Assembly: GCF_028372415.1 (NCBI RefSeq)
Contig: NC_092874.1
Span: 330,292,651 to 330,356,650, forward strand
DNA from: Notamacropus eugenii
Taxonomy: Eukaryota; Chordata; Mammalia; Diprotodontia; Macropodidae
Direction: 5' to 3'
Length of the DNA: 64,000 nucleotides
Shown here: positions 36,240 through 47,157 of the stretch, piece after piece
How the letters are laid out: every line of letters starts with the position of its first letter
Numbering within the stretch: the stretch's first letter is position 1
Notes under the pieces: model-generated
The model's input: only the letters and a program-made list of their open reading frames with translations
The model's database searches: none
What the model was told of the DNA's origin: nothing
Made by a program: the position numbers and the translations under genes

Positions 36240-38566
36240 AATGAGTAAAAAGAAAACAATTCTGGGTACTTGGAACTGAAAAGACAGAACAAGCCATTGT
36301 TTTATTTTGTTTTTTTTCCTGGGGACTGAAAGACTGAAACACAAGCAACTGTTCTAGATACTTGGGACAGAAAAGATTGAACAGTAAAAAACAAACAACA
36401 GTTCTGGGTACTTGGGACTGATAATTCTGTACAAATAACTGTTGCAGGTACTTAAGACTGAAAACAATGAACCACATAAAAATGTTTTGGATGTTTGGGA
36501 CTGAAAATATAAAAGAATAAACAAGTGATTTGCGTTATTGGGACTGAAAAGACTGAACAGTCATCTGTTCTAGGTACTTGGCACTGAAAAGATTGAACAA
36601 GATGCAACTGTTCTGGATATTTGCTACTGAAAAGAGTAAAACAGAAAAAACTGTGCTGGGTACTTGAGACTGAAAATACTAAACAAGAAACAAGGGTTCT
36701 GGGTACCTTGGGACTAAAAACACTGAACTGTTCTGGGTTATTGGGATTGAAAAAATGGAATCACAAACTACTGTTCTGGTACTTAAGTTGTAAAGACCAA
36801 ACCACAAGCAACTCTTGTGGCTACCTGGGACTGAAAAGACTGAACTACAAACAATTGTTCTGGGTACTTGGGGCTGAAAGACTGAACTACCAACAATTGT
36901 TTTGGGTACTTGGGACTGAAAAGACTGAACACACAAGTGATCTTTTTACTTGGGACTTAAAAGACTGAACAACAAACAACTATTCTGGGTACTTGAGACT
37001 GAAAAGTCTGAACAAACAAGTACTCTGGACACTTGGGACTGATAAGACTGACCCACAAAAATCTGTTATAGATAAAAATTACTAAAAAGAAAGAACCACA
37101 AACAATTTTTCTGACTGCTTGGGACAGGCAAGACTGAACAAACAAGTGTTCTGGGTACTTGGCACAGAAAAGAGGAACCGCAAACAAGTGTTCTTGGAAC
37201 TTGGGAATCTAAAGGCAAGACAACCAGCAACTGTTTGGGGTACTTGGGACTGGAAAGATTGAATCACAAACAGCAGTATTGTGTACTTAGGCCAGAAAAG
37301 ACTGAAGAACAAACAAATGTTTGTGTACTTGGGACTGAAAAGAGTGAAGAACAAACAACTGTACTCAGTTTGTGGGACTGAAATGACTGAAAAAACAACT
37401 GTTCAGTATAATTGAGATGGAAAAGACTAAACAATAAACAACAATTTTGGGTAATTGGGCTTGAAAAGATAGAATTACAAACAAGTGTTCTAGGTACTTT
37501 GGACTGAAAAGTCTTAACTGCAAACTACTTTCTTAGGTATTTGGGACTGAAAAGACTGAACAAACCATTGTTTAGTTTTCAGGGAACTGAGAGACTGAAA
37601 CACGAACAACTGTTCTGGGTATTTGAGACAGAAAAGACTGAAGAACAAACCACAGTTCTTGGGACTGAAAAGACTTAACAACAAACTGTTCTGGGTACTT
37701 GGGAGAGGAAAGACTGAACAAACAATTGTTCTGGGTACTTGGCATTGAAAAGAAGAACCCCAATCAAGTGTTCTGGGAACTTGGGAATCAAAAGACAGAA
37801 CCACAAACAAATGTTCTGAGTACTTGGGACAGAAAAGACTAAAGAATAGACAAGTGTTCTGGGTACTTGCAACCCGAAAAGAGTAAAACTAAACAATTGT
37901 TCTGGGTACTTTGAACTGGAAAGACTCAACTACAAACTGTTTTGGGAACATGGGATTGAAAAGACTGAACCACAAACAACTTTTATACTTGGGTATGAAA
38001 ACACCAAACAAACTACTGTTCTGTGTACTTGGGACTGAAAGACTGAACATCAAATAAGTGTTCTGGGTTCTTGTCACTGAAAAGAATGAACTACAAACAA
38101 CTGTTCTGGGAACTTTGGACTGAAAAGACTGAACCACAAACAATTTTTCTGGTTACTTGGGACTGAAGTGACTGAACAACAAACAAGTATTCTGGCTACT
38201 TGGGACTGAAAAGACTACATAAAACACTGTTCTGGGGACTTTGGACTGAAAGGACTGATCAACAAAGAGCTGTTCTGGGTACTTGAGAAGAAAAGATTAA
38301 AATACGAACAACTGTTCTATATTTGGGACTGAAAAAACGGGAAGAACAAACAACAGTTCTCAGTAATTGGAACTGAACAAACAAATGCTCAGGGTAATTG
38401 GGACAGAAAAGACTTAACGACAAACAACAGTACTTGGATCTGAAAATATTGAATTACAAACTGTTCTGGGTACTTGGAATTGAAAAGGCTGAACCACAAA
38501 CAAGTATGCTGTGTACTTGCAACTGAAAAGACTGAAGAACAAATAACTGTCCTGTATGCTAGGGAC
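36240..38566 (+). repeat. Minisatellite, unit about 44 bp, roughly fifty copies
   Basis: The core GTACTTGGGACTGAAAAGAC recurs throughout, followed by 'tgaac(c/a)acaaacaact' and 'gttctgg'. Spacing is mostly 42-47 bp, with shortened units. Units differ by substitutions and small indels, so it is an old or decaying array. Marked variants (GTACTTGGCA...GAAAAGA) recur at about 36574, 37155 and 37735, which is about 580 bp apart and points to larger-scale duplication. Because the unit is not a multiple of three, minus-strand frames of 60-98 codons keep switching; none looks like a gene. Confidence 0.95.
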
Positions 38567-39305
38567 TGCAATGGTGAAAAAAAGGCATTTCACTTCATTG
38601 TCTGGGCTCCCAAGTCTTCATCTATAACATCGCATCCTAGACTAGAGGGCCTCTAAGGTTCTTTTCAGCTCTAACTCTATGATCCTGTGCTATCTCCTTG
38701 TTCCTTTCAACATTCCTACTGATCGAGTCACTTCATGAAGATGGGGAAAACTCAACAAAGTTAAAGGAAAAGGCCGCTGTCTGGGCCTTTGATTAGTCCC
38801 TTGCATTAGCATTCTATAACATAGAGATTGCTTTCTGGTTTGGGAATTTTTCCCTCTGAGGAAAGTGTAAAATACATAAAGTTTCTCTTTTGGGCCATAA
38901 TAAAGCTTTAAAGAGATTTTGACCATATCATGAAATGTTATAACCTTCATTTTTAGTGATAATGAATCTCAGACCTAGAGAAGAGACTTGATTTCTCAAC
39001 AATTATAGTTTTCTGATACCATGGTTTTTGTCAGACACTGATCTAAGAATCTGGAAGATTAGGAGAAAGGACGTAGGGAGAAATATGGGTCCTTTGTATA
39101 AAATGCTTCTCCAGGAGAGAATCACTCTGTGTCTCATTATCAGTATTGGAAAAGGGTGTTAGAAAGGGTAGGCATGCAGCATGGGAGCTGGGCTGGAGAG
39201 TAGAGAATGAAGTGAAGCATAGCTGGGTCCTTCCTGATAGAGCAGAATAAGAATGGAAGTTCCCCATCAAGACAGTGAGGCTCCATGTTATAAGAATTCA
39301 ATTGA
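38567..39305. other. Mostly unrecognised; SINE-like tail near 38610-38690
   Basis: 'gactagagggcctctaaggt' and 'cagctctaactctatgatcc' (about 38640-38685) match the 3' part of a marsupial CORE-SINE. The remainder has no gene or repeat that I can name. Confidence 0.5.
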
Positions 39306-39309
39306 ACTC

Positions 39310-40835
39310 CTTTTCATAATACATGCATGTATTTATTTTCACATGCATTCATACTATTACTCCCATTTCCCCTCAGCCTCTTACTGAACAACTACCAAAA
39401 AAAATAAATAAATAAAAGGAAACAAGACCTTTCTTATAAATAAGCATAATCCATCAAAAGAAATTCCTAAGTTGGCCATGTCTATCAATGTATGTCTCTC
39501 TCTCTCTCTCTTTCTCTCTCTCTGCATTTTAAGTTCATTACCTCTCTGGGAAGAGCTGTGTAGTATATTCATTTTCAGTGTTCTGAACTCATGGTATATT
39601 ATTGTGCTGATCAGAGTTCTTCAATATTTTAACGTTTTTCTCTGTAATATTGTTTTCATACATATTAGTTCATCTCAACTCCTTCTGATTCAGTTCATGG
39701 GAGTCTTATTTTTTGGAATTGTTCATTTCATCATTTCTTATCAAGCAGTAATATTCCATTATATCCATACTCCATAGTTTGTTGATCTTTTTCCCTATAA
39801 GAAAGCTCCCCTTTAGTTTCCATTTTTGGGCTACTATGGAAAGAGATACTATAAATATACTTGTACTTATTGGTCCATTTCCTGTTTCTTCGAACTCTTT
39901 GGGTTACAAGTCTGGTCATTGCGTACCTAGGTCAAAGGGTATACAGATTTAGTAAGTTGGGGGTATTGTTCCAAATCACTTTCCAGAAAGTATAGACCAT
40001 TTCATAGCTCCACCAACAGTATATTAGTATGCCTTTTCACTGAGGGAGACAATCTGTTCAATACTGGAGTGAATCCTGGGTCAGAACTAATCAAGTTGAA
40101 GATTAGAGAGAAAGTATATCACATACACTCTATCCCTTTAAGCAACAGCAAGGCTCCAAGATACCACTGACCCCTGTTTTGACCATTATGTAGGACAAGG
40201 GACCCCACCCCAAGGGTTCATAGCCATTATTGCAGCATTGTAGAATCTTATTCAGGGATTGATAAATCACCATTACACAAAACACTTGTATAGATTCAAC
40301 TACAAATTGTTCCCTAAAGAAATAAAGAACAATTTGTATAGCTGGAGTGTACGAGCCTCTTCCATGACAATATAATAAAAATGACAATGCAATTCAAGTT
40401 AATTTACAATATTAATATTATACCAAAGAAATTATCAGAGAGATATTTTGTAGAACTCTATAACATTTTAATAAAATTTATTCAGAAAAATAAAAAAAAA
40501 ATCTAGAATATCAAGGGAAATAGTGAAAAGAAGTAGGGATGTAGGAAATTCTATTATGAAACAATAATCCTCAAAACTACCTGGTATGAGTTTAAAATAG
40601 GTCAATCAATGGAACAGAGAAGCAGAAACATTGAAACTTATTAATTCAGTTGTTTGATAAACTGGAAAACATAAATTAGCTTAGAAAGAACTCTCTATTT
40701 GATAAAATCTGGATTGATTCTGGGAAAAAATAGGCTTATGCCTTATACCATGTTCTACAATCCATCCTCAATGGATGTGTGACTTTAATATTAAAGACCA
40801 AACCATTAAGAAACCAGTAGATAAATCAAAATTAG
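39310..40835 (-). mobile_element. Old L1 with inverted 5' segment
   Basis: 39310-40030 (-) is the 3' part: the ORF2 end in antisense (ccattatatccatactccat; cagctccaccaacagtatat) running to A/T-rich sequence. 40345-40835 (+) is a mid-ORF2 piece in the opposite direction (gacaatataataaaaatgac, equivalent to about 27985 onward in the intact L1). This is the arrangement left by a 5' inversion during insertion. The 40031-40344 interval is not clearly assigned. A (TC)n run lies at 39497-39525. Confidence 0.7.
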
Positions 40836-42739
40836 TGTTGCTGATCTAGTCCCCTCTGATTGAATTCAGAGTCCCTGTAATTCTTATTAGTAAATTGCCT
40901 AGGCTGAATCCAAGCCAATAAATCAGCAAACATGTATTAATTTACTCTATTAGTTTACTATGTGTCAGACACTATGCAAAGTTTTGGGGATACATGTTAA
41001 TAACATTTAATATCATTTTTGAACTTTTAATAAGGGCCAAAGCCTGAACTCATCAATCAGACTGCTTTTCTTTACTCTAAAAATGCCCTTTTCTGTGTCA
41101 GCAACTTTAAAGACCTGTTTATGACAGGATGCCTGGAAACAGAGTGATGGTATTCTTCTTATCTTGTATCACAGTGACATATACTACATAGAGGAAACTC
41201 AGATATCCTGGGTTCATAAATTCCAGTTGACTCTACCTTGTTAATTGTCTTGTCTCACTGAATTTACGACTTACATAACTAAGAATTCATTTCTCATGGT
41301 AAAGTGTATTTAAGCCTGGTTATTCTTGTATCAGACAGTCAGAAATTTTCTTCTGGCTCTATGATCATGTATCTGCTGCCTTTAAGGGAACAAACTACAT
41401 GAATTTAGCCTGTTTGCATTTTTTAACCAAACTTTCAGGTCAACAATGTATAATAGGGAGGCATGAGGAGGTCTCTGGAAACCACATTCATTATTAGAAT
41501 TCTTGTATTTTCTTCATCTTAAGGGGCAAGGGAATATCACATGGTTTTTGAAATTCTAGTGGGACTTGGAGAGCCCTTAGGGAAAAAAAAGAAAAACTGA
41601 GAAAGAGCTGGAGAGATGACTCCCTTGCCCACACAGTGAAATGGATGAGAAGAAGCTAAAAATTCTATGCAGGATCACTCTGACTTACTCTCTCTCCCAC
41701 CCTCCTCTCCTCTCCTCTCCTCTCCTCTCCTCTCCTCTCCTCTCCTCTCCTCTCCTGTCTTCTCCTCTATTCTTCTCTTCTCTTATTTCTTTCTTCCACC
41801 TTCCCTCCCTGCCTCCCTACCTCCCTCTCTTTCCACACTGTTCCTCCCTCTCCTTACTCCCCATGTTTTTTCCAACTCTTTTACAAAGGCTCTCCAAGTC
41901 CTACACCCATCCCGAAAATCACATCATAATCCCTTCCCTCAGCACATGAGCAAAAACTTAAAATTCCAGCAATCTGACTCTCCTGTAGTGCAGAAAAACT
42001 ATTATGCATTGAAAGACAAAGACACAAAAATGGTAAGGGATATGTACTCCATCATGTAAGCTACATTCCTCCCTTTTTGATATGCAACTCTACCCCACCC
42101 TTCCACTGCACCTTCTGAAATTCTGTTTATATTGTTAACAAACTACCTATCATTTTAGAGCTATACTTTTCTCTTAGCTATTTTTAAAAATCTATTTTGT
42201 ATTTAACTTTGTGGACCTGATCTCTGTAATGACTGAACTATATGTTAGCTCTTCCCTTTTTCACAGGGGATGAGGACAATGAAGCTATGCAACAACGAGC
42301 CAATTAGAAGAATTTCTGAGGCTCAAAGCTGCTTGGCATACCAGTGATCCTTTGGGAAGTGAACTTCAGAACAAATTGGAGATGGCTACAGAGATTGGAC
42401 CAGCCTTGAATGGCTCAAGATGGCCTTGAGCAGCAGCTGCAGACTCTAGACCTTCCAAACACCTTGCTCCTTGGCTTATCTATGTACAGATGTCTTCTCC
42501 CTTAAGTCCCCCTCCTAAAAGTTTCTAAAAATGATATTATCTCCCTCCCTTTCCTCTCCCCTTTGAGCAGAGAAAGAATTCTCTCTATGTCTTTCCTCTC
42601 TTGTAAGATCTCTCTCTTCCAAGTCTTTTTCTGGGACAGTTAATGCATTTAATTAGTATATCAGAGTATGCTTCATTTCAGCTCCCTTTTGTGGGACTCT
42701 GGGTCATTTGTTAACAATTTTGTATGTGTAAGCTGTTCC
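40836..42739. other. Intergenic DNA with a (TCTCC)n microsatellite
   Basis: About 40905-40995 is an antisense L2 tail remnant. 41704-41756 is a pentanucleotide TCTCC array that creates artificial frames. Otherwise I recognise no gene or repeat. Confidence 0.55.
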
Positions 42740-43110
42740 TTCCAATATAAAGTAAATGTCTTGAGAGAAGGGACTGTTTCCTTTTTTTGTTTTGTATTCT
42801 CAGTAACTAGTAGCAATGCTTAGAGTGTAACAGGTACGTAATAAAGGCTTGTTGTCAAATTAAAATAGCTGATTGCTTTTATTTCATGATAACTGATCTC
42901 TTAGGCTTACCATTCTTGTGTATACAGTCAGGCTGGAAAGCATCGAATTGTCTCATATTTTCTTTCTCTTTTTTGCAGGGGGAGAAGAATGTAAAGCAAG
43001 GTAACCAAGGTCATACTGCTAATATACACCAAGTGTCAGAATTTGGATTTGAACTTGGGTCCTCCTAACTCCAAGGCAAGTTCTGTATTCACTGAGCCAC
43101 CTAGCTGTGC
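42740..43110. repeat. L2 3' end (+) and a SINE fragment (-)
   Basis: 42740-42875 (+): 'gtcttgagagaagggactgt', 'gtaacaggtacgtaataaag', the L2 3' terminus. 42985-43110 (-): 'atttggatttgaacttgggt', 'ctgagccacctagctg', the head half of a CORE-SINE. Confidence 0.7.
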
Positions 43111-43672
43111 TTTGCCCTTTATTTTGTAAGTACACTGTTCTGGTTCATAGCTAATCAAAAAAACAAGAAAATGAACAGTGTTAAAACTCCTACCCATGCT
43201 GTCAGTGGAGAAGTAGGACAAAGGTGGACACTCATAGTTCCAACTCTAAAAGCATCAATGATTAAATATTCAATGGAAGCATTTGCACCTCAGAAATCAA
43301 CAAATATTACAAATCAAGACTTGCCTTATTCTTTTGTTGATTATCTAGATTTTTAAAATTGATAGAGACTATGTAAACCATGCAACTTAAAAGCAGGTCT
43401 TGTGTGCATTATGTTTCTCTCCAGAGACAGTTGTTAAACATTATTAACCTATGTAAGTCCTTTTATTCACTATCATGGTCACTTCCAGAAGGAGGCTTAC
43501 CAAATATACACGACCCCAGATTCATTGGTCTGGCTCACATTACAGAAAATTATTGAATTTACATTTGGGAGGCATATTAAAGGCTGTCTATTACAGCTCC
43601 CTCATTTCTACAAATAAGGGAACATAAACTCTAGGAAGGCTTATTTACTCATTTATTATTTTTATATAATGT
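43111..43672. other. Unrecognised intergenic DNA
   Basis: No gene, RNA or repeat is recognised here. Confidence 0.45.
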
Positions 43673-45252
43673 TATTTTTGACATGCTTATTATGTGCCAG
43701 GGTCTGTGCTAAGTATTTTACCTATATGATCTCATTTGATCCTGATAACAGACCTGTGAGGTAGATACTATTAACCCAATTTTACAATTGGGGCAAGTGA
43801 GTTCAAGTAATTTGCCCACAGTAACAGAGCTAGTGAGGCCAGATCTGAATCTGAGTCTTTGTGACTACAGATCCAGTTCTCTCTCCACTCTGTCATGTAG
43901 TTGCCTCTATAAGATGCCAAATGACTTGCCCAAAGTCACATACATAGTCCTTGATCCAACCAGGATTTGAACTCAGGTCGTCTGATACCAGACAGAACTC
44001 AGTGTTTCCTAATAAGTCGTTTCTCCTTTTACCATACCCTTGCTTCTCACTGGTGGATGATAGCAGGACAACATGGGGTATTGTGAATGTATATCCAGGT
44101 AGAGTAGTAATGCATTAAGTAGAAGGATTTTCTGATTAGGAATCTGGGAACTATGTCATGACCCAGAGATTCACCCTCCTCCACAAACATAATTCTGTGG
44201 ACAGACATCTCCATAAGAGAGTAGCAACCACATCATCTTGTGTTAGGACAGAACGATGAGTTGATTTGTTTATGTTTTTATTTGATTCAGTTGGCTTGCT
44301 TCAGCACTTTGTTTATTCAATTGCTAACTGGAAATGGAGCCAAGTTTTTGCTGAAGTGTGAATCGAAGGAAGTAGCAATATCTATTGTGGAAATGAACCC
44401 TGCCCAGAGATTCAGGGGTTCCCTAAAGTTTAGGATGGTTCTGAAAAATCATTTCAGTACTAGACAGAAGTTGTGATTGCCACCCCCCCACTATGCCCAT
44501 GTAGGCCTATGGTATGAAATTCGATGTTTGTTATGTGACACCATTTTACTATTCCATTCAAGGAATGGGAGCATTAGCTTCTGGGGACCATCCTTCAACA
44601 TCCTTATCATCACCACCACCAACTGGCATTAATAGAGCATCCCCACATGTGTGAGTGACACTACATCTGGCCTTTTACAAATGAAATACAAAGAAGATGC
44701 AGAGAATGACCTCCCACATTCATATTTTATATTTAATTATGATGATCATGATGACAGGAAGTGTGGCACAGTGGAGAAAAGTGAGGCAAGGCAACAAGCA
44801 ATTGTTCAGTCCTTCCTGCATGCAGGCACTGTGCTAAGCACTGGGAAGACAAATCTGAGCAAAAAGAAAGAATCCTGTCCTAAGGGAACTTACGAGCCAC
44901 AAAAGGGAGAGAGAAGAGAGAGGTGAAAACATTCAGGTCCTGAATGTGGAAGTCCAAAATCTTGTCTTCATGGTCATCATCCTTATCATTGTAACTAACA
45001 TTTACATAGCACTGACTATGTGCTAGGCATTGTGATAAACATATGACAAATATGATCTCATTTGATCCTCACAACAGCCCTGAGAGGAGAGGCTGTTATC
45101 TCTATTGTGTATTTGAAGAAACTGAGCCAAACCGAGGCTAAAAGGATTGTCCAAGGACATGACTAATAAGTAACTGAGGTCAATATGAAACTCAGATCAT
45201 CCTGAATCCAAACCCAGCACTCTGTCCACTACACCGCCTTATTGCCTAGGAG
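43673..45252 (-). repeat. SINE and L2 remnants
   Basis: 43673-43910 and 43912-44015 are antisense CORE-SINEs (gatctcatttgatcctgata; aggatttgaactcaggtcgt). 44790-44920 is an antisense L2 tail (gcaggcactgtgctaagcac). 44985-45252 is a complete antisense CORE-SINE. 44016-44789 shows nothing else I can name. Confidence 0.72.
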
Positions 45253-45363
45253 GGCAATGAAGCACAGACAGGAAGAAAATGAAAGCTGACCCTCTTGTAC
45301 CGCTCTACCTAATGGTGGATCAAGGAAGGAATCAACAATGGGAAAAGGTCAAAATTGTAGAGG

Positions 45364-46126
45364 TGAAGAGGGCTGGAAGGGTGAGTGAGACCCCCACAAA
45401 GACTGGAGTACCAAGGGCAGGTCACCTGAAATGAATTCATGTACTCAAGCATTCTTTAGGTCAAGGTAAAGATTTATTACACTTTTTGGCTGGCAAGAGT
45501 TTGGCTGGCAAGCTTAGAGGGGTACAGGTAAAGTTTATATAGGATGTTGTAGAGTAAAACATGTGCCAAATATGCTAACTATGTGATTCAGGGCAGGATT
45601 AGGAGGTGGTTAAGGAGAGGTTAGTTCTTAAAGGAACATGCATTTTTGGTATCTGTAGTACAGGTATTTTACCCAAAGTTCATAGGGAAATATCTCAAGC
45701 AGGGGGGCTACATGGAGGTGTGGTTTTAGGCTTGAAACATCACTAAGTCAACTAGTGGTCAAGATTGACTAAGAAATACCAGGCTGCTCTCATCAATATC
45801 TTGTTAAACAAGATAAATGTAAGGGAGGATATGTATGTCTAAGTCTAGGTTACATGTGATGGATCAGTGAGTAGGAAATGTTGTTAAGACCCAGCGCACA
45901 GCCCATTCAGCCAGCACTCAGATGGTTCAGACTAATAAGTTCTATAGGTGGTGCTGCCTGCTATATCAGGAAGGGAGATAATGGTCATTGCTGGGGTAGG
46001 CTGTGTCCTTGGGCTGAGGTAAAACTGCCTGGAATAGTGTTTTGAGGCTAGGAAGAAATGTGATTTTTAGAGAGAAATGTGATTTTAGAATTGGGGTTCA
46101 AGCACATGCACCCAAGCAGCCCATCA
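45364..46126 (-). mobile_element. Fossil LTR (763 bp), sister of the one at 14584
   Basis: It is alignable along its length with the split LTR at 14584-18549 (shared blocks: ggggtacaggtaaagtttat, aaaacatgtgccaaatatgc, ttgttttgaggctaa-like). The + strand starts near TGAAGAGGG and ends CCCATCA. Immediately right (46127-46137) is a pyrimidine run that reads AAAAGGGGAA on the minus strand, like a polypurine tract abutting the start of a 3' LTR. So, unlike the solo LTRs, some internal viral sequence may follow to the right. Confidence 0.72.
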
Positions 46127-47157
46127 TTCCCCTTTTAAACAGATGATACCCAAAATTTTGGGAGTAAGGGACTAAGGTCTCAGCTTTTGAAATTGTTTCA
46201 TGGTGACAGAGGATGTAGAGTTGTTCTTGCCTCACAGGTACTGCAATTTGAGGCTACTGTCTGTAGCCCGTGTGAAGACAGGTACAGAGGTGATGGATTA
46301 TGGTCTTTGAGACAGGATGGCACCCAGCCCAAGCTCTCATCTGCAAATGGAGTGTACTGAACCTAGAAAACACAAATCTGGCAGAGACATAAGACAAACA
46401 AGGGCTGAAAAGAAGTGGGAAAAAATGACTTAAAAGTGAGGTAGGTATGAAAATGCTGTCAAACTTCCTCATACTGTCAACATACTTAGTAACTATCTAA
46501 GGGACAGGAGGGACTTGAATGACACTCACTTGTCCCTAACCTTCTTATCTGATTTCCATATTTTTTATCAAGACATTATTTTTCCAAATCTTTAAACTTT
46601 ACTTTTTGAACATTACTCAGGCTGCTTCACTTTCCTTTATATTTCTACCACAGACAAGATAGCTCAAAAGTATTTACTCTTCACTAGCATAGGTGTACTA
46701 CCTTAAACAAAAGAAGTTTCTTATTTGAACCTCACAACTGAAAAGATACACATCCCTGGTTCACATGCTTGTTTATTCTTCTCTAATTACATTCATTCTG
46801 GAAGAGAAACTTTAGAAATTAAGTCTTTTTGAATATGCTAAGTCCAAACACTACTTCTAATTGTTGCTTAGGTCATGGAATGACTACAAATTCAGCAAGA
46901 TCTCTTTTGTTTAATAATTAATTGCATTAATTTAGCAATACATTATATTGAAAATGAAAATTCAGTGGGCCTTACAAGAGAGATTTTAAAAGAATTTCTC
47001 CTCAAAATATTTTTTTTCTCTTTTGAAACAGTTAAAACTTTATACTGATGTTAGGAGAGTCAATAAAATTAGCTGAAAACCTTTAAAATGATATCTGTTT
47101 TTTTTACTTTGAAGAAAAAAAATAAACTTTTAAAATTGAAATTCATTAAAACTTAGT
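46127..47157 (-). other. Possible ERV internal remnant, then AT-rich unrecognised DNA
   Basis: The purine tract at 46127-46137 suggests viral internal sequence begins here, but I cannot recognise any retroviral protein and cannot set its end. From about 46500 the DNA is AT-rich with no gene or repeat that I can name. Confidence 0.3.

Noticed and set aside
36240-38566. Regularly spaced repeats resembling a CRISPR array
   Set aside because: Repeats and intervals are equally conserved with no unique spacers, there are no cas genes, and the genome is vertebrate.
36101-38571. Many 60-98 codon minus-strand frames with recurring 'SQVPRT' and 'VPSTQN' peptides
   Set aside because: They are translations of the minisatellite. 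The unit is not a multiple of three, so the frame rotates and no continuous protein results.
41641-42059. Two overlapping + frames of 102 and 130 codons
   Set aside because: Both are driven by the TCTCC microsatellite and surrounding pyrimidine-rich DNA.
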